Shown: positions 19,482 to 29,800 of the stretch, piece by piece
Numbering within the stretch: position 1 is the first letter of the stretch
Layout: every line of letters begins with the position of its first letter
Source of the DNA: Plecoglossus altivelis
Taxonomy: Eukaryota; Chordata; Actinopteri; Osmeriformes; Plecoglossidae
Assembly: GCA_036571765.1 (NCBI GenBank)
Contig: BROE01000014.1
Coordinates: 3,893,440 to 3,957,439 of the forward strand
Length of the DNA stretch: 64,000 nucleotides
Direction of reading: 5' to 3'
Program-made: the position numbers and the translations under genes
The notes under the pieces: generated by a model
The model's database searches: none
Seen by the model: only the letters and a program-made list of their open reading frames with translations
Told to the model about the DNA's origin: nothing

Positions 19482-22400
19482 TTTGATCAGAGTGAATAAA
19501 GAGGGGCCAATTGATCCGAGATGTTACTTTCCTGAAGTGAAAAAAAGGATAAAATATTAGACAACATCGACATAAAACTTAACGGCAGTACTATATTCGC
19601 AATGGTCCTATTTGCGGGAATAATTCTCATATTATGAAAATATCCAGTGGCCAAGTAGATTTAAGTTTTGAACATTAGCTCATAAGGTTGCCAAATCAAA
19701 GTCTGCATTAGCTTATTAGACAACTAATAAGCGAAGTAACTTAACTACTAAGTCGATTAGCTAGCTATCAAGGTCCATATTTATTTTATAAGCTCATAGC
19801 TTGTGATAGTCGGTTGAGAAACTAACCAGGTTGCTACCATTAGCATTGCTAGTTAGCTATCTGCGATGTGACAAGAGTCAAGACCTCATTCTATACAAAT
19901 TGATAAGATGATTACTAGCCAGAAAAATGAGCTGACAATATTTTTCTAGTTTCACTAACAGAATGTATGCAGTTAAGGAGTAAGGTAAATGTAGCATTCT
20001 CCAAAGTCGTCAACGATGGACTAGCTTTCAAGCACGTTTTGCTAACACCACAACTCAGCCACAGTAGTGCAATGTATCGAAGCCAGGCAGCCAGACTGCT
20101 AGCTACCTATGCTACCGCGTTAGTCTGACTTAAGACTAACGCGTTAACAAAATAATACAGATGGTGTCTAATGACAACACTTCGTATATCAATTATTCAA
20201 TAACGTACGTGACAGACGAGGCACACTTTGGAATTAAATCTTCATGCTATGCTCTCTAGCTTTGTTTCACGTCGCCTCAGTTTCATGATGTGGAAAAATG
20301 CGGGTGTGTACATTGGCACTAGGACTGGGGCTGGTCAAGGGGGGTAGGGGTGAACAGAATGAAGGGCCGAGGGGTAGATATTTATTTTTTGCCTCCTCTT
20401 CTTCTATTACAGCCTACCCTTGATGCTTAAAATAATACACATGTATTCTTCTCTTGATTTAGAAGCGGTCTTGGAGCGTCATTCGCTTTACTCTGCGTCA
20501 CATCGTTGTCAGTCTTGCATATTTTGATTTGGTCCACTATGACCGGAGAATCAGTGAACTCATATTGTAATAGTTGGTTCATTCCATTAATGAAATAGTT
20601 GTAAATGGTATTGTCTAAATACTAGCTGTATTGTATACATACTGTAGATTACAGTAAGACGCAGATGATTCCACTACCATGAGCCTTTGCGCTTTTTCCA
20701 GCAGAGCCAACGTCTGTGGTCATATTGTAGTACGAAATCTCCCGGGAAATTGGCATTCTTGTATTTCCGGTTTCTGGAAAAGGATTGAAAACCCCCATTC
20801 ATTTATCGATATGGATTTAGTAAAGTGGATAAATAATGCTTTGTGTGTAAAATAAAACAGGTTTACTGTGTGTAATATATTTTGCGTATAGAGGTGAATT
20901 CTATCAGTAGATATATAATTAGTTGAACCTGTGTACATCTTGTTGGAGTTTATGATTTTACTTCATGACTTGTTCACGCATCGAGAATGGTAAAATGGAT
21001 CACCAGGATTCAGTATAGTTAAGTTCAATTAAGTTTATTCCCAGACAGTACAATTCTAATACAGATATCCGGGTCGCTCCAAGGTCCCTAACCGCACACA
21101 GCTACGTGCGTCTTACGCTCGGCACAGCGAAGAACGACACCTTTCCTTGGGATACCCGTGGTAGTATAGATAACATTATGCATTAATTAGGACAGGAACT
21201 CCTCTGCCTTCGGTGGTTTCCGCCCATGGTTCGAAGGTTGTCTTATCGCCTTATGTGGTTGAGTGGACCCTCTTTGTTGCCTCTCTTTGCCAGGTGTTGT
21301 TTTATCTGACTGCACACAAAAAAGACAGTGTTCCCTACTCCCCACATTCCGTGATAAGACAGTGGAATACATCATACTGTTGACTGTGTCGACTCCCCCT
21401 TGATTCTCAGTGTGTTACATTTCTTGCCTGATGGAAAAGTACTGTCTGTCTGCCTTACAAATCTTATAGGTCAGCACAAGCAAATCATTGTATCCATAAG
21501 CTAGCATAAGTAAGCTAACATAAGTTCTCAAGGTTCAATGCTTGTACTGAAAACCAAAACCAAGAGAAACGACAATTGACTTCGGATAGGAGTCCTTTAG
21601 ATCAATTTGAGTTATCTTAATACATATAATTTTTTTCGTCATTCGCTTTCGGGTGACTGCTAGGTTTTAGGAACGTGAACAATACATACTTTTTGATAAT
21701 TTGTTTTTGATGACCTGTTTTTTCATTTGGGCATTTTTGTGCAGTTCAGTGCAGCGTAATTGTGTTGCTGATAATTAAATGTTTGTGTGAAAAGTAGCCC
21801 CTCCTCCTCCTCCACCACCACCACCTGGTTTGCTGCTACCACTGCCAAGGACAAGAGCAGACAGCAGTGCCCCATCCGCTCTGGTGAGGTGATCTGCAAT
21901 CTCCTTTCCCTCGAAAACATGTACACCTCTAGGACCCTGAGGCACACAGAGTTGATTGTGGCTGACTCTTCTCATCCAGAACACTGTTACAACCACTCCT
22001 CTCCGACAAGAGGCTGCGGTCTGCCAGGACTAAAGCCTCACACCATAAGACCAGTTTCTTCCCTTTCACAACTAGCCAAACCCTTTTGCTGTCTTGGGGT
22101 CATTGTGATTCATCTTTTGTACCATAACGGTGGATCAGTGACCTGAAGGCAACACCAGGTTAATCAATGAGATCCTCAACTGACACTGTCACTTTAACAC
22201 ATACGGCCCTATAGCACTCAAATAGTTTGTTTCATTTCATATTGTATAGGTCTGTCAGTATTTTTCTGTAAATTTTTCTAAATTGTTACATTTACATCTA
22301 AGGATAAGCACACTCACTTTAAGATTCAAAATATGTATTTTGTTAACTGTATGCAACTGCCCACCACTGTAAATTCTTTGAATTTTGAATGAGCACAATT

Positions 22401-23834
22401 CTGATTCACTGCCCATTATAGAATTGGTGGCACAGATTCCTAAAATTATAGTTAGAGCACAGTGCTCGCAATGTGGCATACAGGTTCCTGGAATTAGTAA
22501 TAGTGCAGTGCCTGTGATGCAGCTGGTGATGACAGGTCTTCTGGGTGGCTGTGGTTCCTACGTTTGAGATCACAATTGAAAATCTTTGTCACCTTAAGTA
22601 GAAATTTTGTTCAAACTCCACATTTTCATTTTAGTCACTTTTTTCTTTATTTATTTGAGTCACTTTTGCACATCGTAAAATTTCTTATCCTACACCAATT
22701 GCCAATGTCCTACACATTAATGCAAACAATTATGTAGCATAAGTGGTGTTTGCTATGTTTATATTTATGTTTGCATTTTTTTCCTTTGTGCTATGCAGCG
22801 CTATAAAATAGTTTTGTATTTTCGGCATCACATTCTCATAAATAAGACAATAAGACAATTCACAAAGGAAACTACATTTGCTCTAACAGTTTCAGTCACT
22901 ATATCCATGCCATAAGAAAAAGACAAAGGAGGCTGAAGCGGTAGGAATAGTGCCCGTTTCCGTGATGTAGTGATTATAATGCCGTGGTCAAGTTGGTGTT
23001 GGGAGATTTCTGCACATTTGCAATGTACCGGTAGTTTTAACATAAGACATAACATTAATTTATGTAACAAAATTCACTGATTATCACGAAACATTATATA
23101 TTCTATGTTACATATTGTCGTACTGTAGCCAGAATTTCATCCATAAAGGGAACCTTTGAAAGGCATCTATTAATAAAAAAAAGAAAATTATTAATTTTAT
23201 AACTCGTGAAATTGTTAAGATGATTGTGGTAAACTCTTTGCTCTACAACCCATTCTGATACGTATATACACATACAAACACACAAGAGGCATTATTAGAG
23301 ATAAACATCTTTAGTAATTCATAAAAGTAACATCAAAGTCATTGTTTGGGCATAAAGCCATTCTGTTTGTGTATGAAATGGAACAATATAAGGCATTAGA
23401 TGCATATCTGGGTAAACAAATGTACAATTAAGTTTACATTATTCACACTAACAACTTTGATGAAGGGAAGAGTAGTCAATCGTCTATGCTGTCCATAATG
23501 GATATTCTGACTTCTCATAGTAGACATTCATTACCATAAAAGATTTTTTACCAAACATTCAGAAATGACAAGACACACATGGATTTTGTGTTACACAGTA
23601 AATCTATGCATATAAGGATGTTAACAGGGAAGGGTCAGATAAACAACATATCATGAGAACAAAAGCAAATGTATTTAGATAGAAACAATTCATTAAGACA
23701 GGTCTTCAAGACAGGAACTATATTCTTAAATGCAATTAACGAGACCACCGTGCCTCACTGGATCTCAAGTAATCCAACCAGTTGAATAGTTAAACAATTG
23801 GAGCAATGGAAAGATTTTGAGGTAGGGAGGATGT
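19482..23834. other. intergenic region between two zinc-finger genes
   Basis: Holds the 5' leader and probable promoter of the 1011-aa gene (19482 to about 20300, with GTTAGCTAGC-type motifs) and the 3' UTR of the giant zinc-finger gene (from 23834 down). The short frames at 20720-23285 show no family match. A CTC/CAC-rich run at 21800-21825 is simple sequence. No RNA gene or mobile element end is recognised. Confidence 0.45.
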
Positions 23835-26800
23835 CTATATATTGGGTACAGTGTGAGTCTTTTGGTGTTGATCCAAGAGATTTGGGAAAGCAAATGCCTT
23901 GTCACATTCAGTGCATTCATAAACAACCTGGCCAATGTGACTTTCCTGGTGGTGCCTCAGCAGAGACAAGTGACCAAATGATTTATAACACATGTCACAT
24001 CGATGGTGTCCAACTGTCTGCTCAGCGTGCATTCTCATATGCATTTGCAAGTCCTGCTTTGAATGGAGAACTTTGGAACAAAGGGAGCACATTAATAGAC
24101 TTGCTTTACTCTGCATGTTTTCCATCTTCTTCTGGTGTCTTCGACGGTGTCTGTTCAGGTACTTCTTACTATTAAAGGTTTTCCCACAAAGTTCACACTT
24201 GAAAATAACTTGATGTTTTTTTAGATGCTCCAGCAGAGAGGGTTTAGAAGAAAATGTACTGGGGCAGTCTACACAGTTAAAAAAGTCCTGGCCAACGTCC
24301 ACTTCCTCCTCTTCAACGGCTTGTTTTAAAGTGGCTGAGGACTTACTGGTAGAGGGATGGGAAAATTCACTGTCTGTATCTGCACGCTGGCGACGAGAAC
24401 ATTGATGCTGGCGAAATGTGTCACTTCCCAAAAAGGTCTGGGCACATTCAGTGCATTCATATTCTGTAGCTGTAGTCAGATGGCAGCGCTCATGCTCTGC
24501 AAGTTTGCTTTTGGAAGAATACGGTAATTTGCAAATTCTGCATTTGTGAACTGTCTTTGAATGTATTGAAAGATGACTGGAGAGTGCCACTGCATGGTCA
24601 AAACTAAGAGGACAAATTGGGCATTTGAAAATCTTTTCTGTAAGCATTTTCAATGCATTACTTGATGCAAGATCAGCTGTATGTTTCTTTAAATGATTGA
24701 TGTAATGTTTATGGTATGCAAAGCTCATGTGGCACTGGTCACATAAGTACATATATGATTGTGATTGATGCACGCTGAGTTGATGTTTCTTTAGGTGAGA
24801 TCCATGTAGGAAATGCTTATTGCATTGCAAGCATGAATATGACCTCTCTATTGCAGCCATGCATCCATGCTCCGAGAGCTGTTCTGGGTCTTTAAAACGA
24901 TCACTGCACACTCCGCAACGATATTTCATGTCTTCGACTGCTGAAATTGACATAGAAGAAGTGGAGGGTATTGTTGTTTCTTGTGGTGGAATTACAAAAG
25001 GCGCACCACTCTCTGGCTCTGTGTGAACTTTCCTGTGTTCAGCTCGGCTAGTCCTACAGGAAAAGGTCTCATCACAAATGTCACATGGAAAGTTGTCATC
25101 ACAATGGGTGGCCATGTGTTCTGCAAGTTGCGAATGACCTGTGAAGCTGAGTAGACATTTTGGGCATCGGTGTGGACGTTTCCTTCCATGCGTGTGTTTG
25201 TGTTTCCGCAAAGCAAAGAGTGAGACGAAGCCTCTGCCACATGTCTGACACTGAAACTCAGATGTGTGGCTCCGCTGGTGCTGCTGCAATTGTGCTGCTT
25301 GGAAAAAACATTTGCCACATTCAGCACACTCATGGGGCTTCTCGCCTAGGTGACACCGTTGATGATCCTCAAGATTTTCTGATGTGAAGAATGTCTTGCC
25401 ACAAACATGGCATGGAAAGTAGGGTGCCGAGTCAGAATCGTTATCCCCACTTCCTTCCGTTTCATTGCTTGTATCATCTTCATTACTTGCGTCCCTTTTT
25501 TCCTTTAAACTGACAGGACCAGAATCTGAAGTCACTTTGATTTTGTGCATCATTCTACAATGTCTAACAAGTGAACTTTTCGCTGTAAAACTACTCTGAC
25601 AAAATTGGCAAGTGAGTATCTCTGAATGATCTTCAATGTCATGCCTGTCTAAAGACTGAGAGGTCCAAAATCTTTGGTTGCATTTTCCGCATGCAAATGG
25701 TCTATTGGGGTCATGATAGCTTCGATGAATATCAAGATCAGAAGAATAAAAAAATATTTTGGGGCATTCTGGGCAAGAATATTCACTGCCATGCATCTTC
25801 ATGTGTCTCTCTAGGTTTTTGGAACTGGTACATTTCTTTCCACACTTCCGGCAGATTGCAAGTTTTTGCTCATGCTCCTGTCGGCCATGGTCCTCAAGAT
25901 GACTAATGAGAAGCAGCCCATCGGTGAAACTTAGATCACATTCTGAGCACTGGTACTGGACAGCTTTTGTTTTTTCCATTAAGCTTTCCTTCCTTGGATT
26001 TCTTGAGAGTTCTTGAGTTTTGTCTTTCAAGTCATCTTTACATGAGAAATTGGTCTGCAAGACCCCTGTGCCTGTTGTTTTTGAACCTTGATTGAATACA
26101 AGGACGGAATCATTTTCAGACAGACCCATCTCTGAAGTGATCTCAGCATCACACTGAATGCTACACTCGTCTTTGATTATGCTCACAGAGTGTCTACATT
26201 TCGCAACATGCCTGCGATGCTGGCTTCTGCCCCAAAAACCTTTCTTGCATCTCTTACATTTAAAAGGGAAATGTCCCAAATGTGCACTCATGTGCATGCT
26301 CAAATCACCTTTCCTTATAAAGCGCATCTGACACAGGGTGCATGAAAAAGGTTTATCCACTTCAATATCTGAATTGGCATTTTCAATGAATGCAAGATTA
26401 TCATTCGTACTTAGGTTAGAGTTGCCATATCCATCATCCAAGGGCTCCTCCTTTACGTTTGCCACGTTGGATAAGTGCTGATGTAGAGGCAGAGCCTGCT
26501 TTGGTGAGTTCAGATTTGCCTCCTCTTTGTGTACGTTTAAGAAGTGAAGCTGGAGTTGTGAGAACAACAGAAAGCGGGCATTGCAATTGGCACACGGAAA
26601 ACCCCTGTTTGGTGGACTTGGTGGAGTTATGGTCCCACAGGAGTCGAGTCTATTTTCTGAAGATGTGATGGGACAAGCCTTTAGATGATTCCCAATTGTG
26701 TCTGTTGAAAACGCCATACCACACCTTTCACCAAGCATATCGAGACGCTCACCTATCAGGTTGCATTTGAGCAAGTGGCGTTTTAAGTAATCCCTTCTAA

Positions 26801-29800
26801 TAAATCTCTCTCCACAATTGTCACAGCCAAATGGTTTGTCTCCAGTGTGCAAGCGTGTGTGTATCTTCAATTGCTCACTAGATTTTAAAGTGCGGGGACA
26901 GTATTTACAGACATATTTTCTCTTGTTCTTCAAAGGATGTTGGAATCTCTCCAGAGCTCGATTTAACTCATTGTTTGGTATATTTTCTGTGACCAATCTC
27001 TGCTGTAAAAATGCAGCTTGTGTTGATTTCATGCAACATCTGTTCCTTTTATGTTTTTTAAGAGTTTTCTCTAAAGTGTAGAATTTGCCACAGCCGTTGC
27101 AGCGGAATGGCTTAACAGAAACATGTGACATGGACACATGTCTGCGTAAATTCGACTGGCTTGAGAAGTGTTTTGAGCATGAGCTACAATGGAATGTATC
27201 CTGCTGTCCTTTCTTTAACAAATTCTGTTTATTTTGCCAACCTCGTCCAACATCCTCAAGGCTGACTTTGGCAATGCACAATTCTAACCGTTGTCTTTTT
27301 CCTTTGCAGTGCATCTGATGCAGTTTAAGATGATCATGCCTGGAGAAACAGCCATCACAGGCTTTACAGCGATAAGGATTGACTTCTGTGTGTGTCAGAA
27401 TGTGCCTTCTTAAGTTTCGTGATTTCATAAAGGCTTTTGTGCAGAACTTGCACTTGTATTGGTCCTCAAAATCTGCTTGGGATGGATGATTTGCCTCAGT
27501 TAAATCTGATTTTGAAGGTAATTCATTTGTGTTCAAATTTAAAAGTGTAGATGGTGTTTGGTTGGCACCATTGCAGAAAGCTTCATGCTGTAGATACCTA
27601 GACTGGTTAGTATATATTTGACCACAGTGCATGCATGCATATTGAACTCTCGTATGTGATGGAAGATGTCTCAAAAGATAACATCTGTACCTAAACCTTC
27701 TTGGGCATTGAGGGCATTTAAGCAATAATTTATCTATTCCCATTCCGTTCTTATTTGGTGGGGTACAAGTCTTTTCATGGAGAACCCGGTTGCATTTTCG
27801 GGCAAAAGGTTTTCCACAGTACTTGCAAGCATATGAAATAACTTGACAAATGTGTGCCTTGAATTTGTTCCTCCCAAAGAACTGGTGGCATTGTGTGCAA
27901 GGGACTAACATGTTCAACTTGTGGCTTTTGTGATGTGCCGCGAGGCGCCCAACTCTGGTAAATACTCTGGGGCAGTACGAACACGTCATTTTCTTCTTTT
28001 GCCGGTGCTTTTCATGTTCCTTGCCCTCATGAACTACTGCTTTGGGAGATGTAGCCTGGCTTGCAATAACTGCAAACTCGCCTTCAACATCCTTTCCATC
28101 AATATCTGCTGACTTCACTGTATGACCCAAGCACTTCTCTTGATGGGTCAGTGCGTACTCTTTACGATAAAATCGTTTCTTGCAAATCTGACAAGGAAAT
28201 GGTTTCTCAAATATATGCATAGTCATGTGGCGACGCATTGACTGTCGTTGTGTGAAGTGACGTTTGCAAAAAGGACACTGAGGTGACTTTGACCCAGCTG
28301 AATGTTTTAAACAGTGAAGGAGCAGTGTGCGGACATCTTGAAATACCTTTTCACATAAGGGGCATTTTATTTGGTTGCAATTTTTCAACTCTTGCTTTAG
28401 TTGGAGGTTCTCCGTCTTGCACTTGTGTGTTGTCACATGTTTAAGTAACAAGCTGGGGTGATGAAACTGCACTGCACAATCTGGGCACTGAAGCAGCCCT
28501 TTCTTATCGTGAGATGGTCTGTGTTGAATTAGTTCTTTAATATTTGGAAATATCTTCCTACACACAGTGCACTGTATCTTTCTCTGGTGGACTTTTTGAT
28601 GGCTAAGGAGATGGTCTTCTGTCTTGAAGGTTTTCCCACATTCAAGACAAGAATACATTTGTGCTTTTCTCCTGTGCACATGCAAATGCTTGTTTAGAGA
28701 GAACAAGGTCATGAAGTTTTTTCCACATACTTGGCAGGAAATGGGCAGACTTCTGTCTTTCTTTAAAAGCGGAGTATCTTCAGTTACAGTATCTGGAACT
28801 TTTGAAAGATTGGCGACGCTGGAATTCCGAAACCTGATAACTTTCCCAGACAATTTGTAGAGCTCATGTTTCTTTTTGTGCCTGAAAAGTCCAGAGTAAT
28901 GTGCGTACGTAGCAGGACATAGAACGCAATGGAACACCTTCTTCTGAAAGGATGTCTTCAATGGAGCACTCTTCTTTTCTTTCTGCTGCATGTTCTTGAT
29001 GTGCTTAGATTTTGTCCTTAAGTTCTTGCTGTTATATTGCTTCAGGCATTTCCTCTTTATGTGTTTGGTTCTATTGGACGAATAAAGAAAAATTGCATGG
29101 CACAACGGACATTGAAATTTCTTGTCAATCCTCCCCTTGCTTTGTAATGTGAACTCTCGAATACACTGCTCGCGCAAATGCCTGGCCCTGTTGTAGGAAT
29201 ATTTGAACATTCGTGGACAGATGGGGCATTTAAATTTTGCACATATTTTAGGTCCTCTTGGAACTTTCTCTTGTGTGCTGGATTTTACAGCATGTGTGAA
29301 TGATGTTACAACCTTTTTCTGGTGAACATTGTATTTGTGTTTCTTGAGTTGACCTCTGAGTGTGAAGCTTTTAAAGCATATATTGCAGACGTTTGTCTTG
29401 TAGACATCCACAAGCTTTACAAAACAATCAGTAAGATTACCCAAAGCCTCTTCCGTTGGAATATCTGTTTGAGGTTTTACAGATTTTGGGTTTTGAACTG
29501 TATTTCTTTCTGTCATTTTTCTAGCACGTATTTGTGAACATGAAGACTGACACTTAACAAACAGTTTATGTTTGTTCAAACCACATTTCTGAGAGAAGCA
29601 ATGGCCACATCTGTTACATTTGAATGGTGATTGGCGCTGATGGCTCTGCTCGTGTTGATTTAGTTCTTTCGGATGGGGGAAAATCTGGAAACAGTATCTA
29701 CATTTGTAAACAGCAGGCAGGGTCAAACCTCTACTCTTTAGAGGTGATTCTGAGGAAATGTGTAGGGTTTCATTGGCAATACCACACACATGTTCTTTTG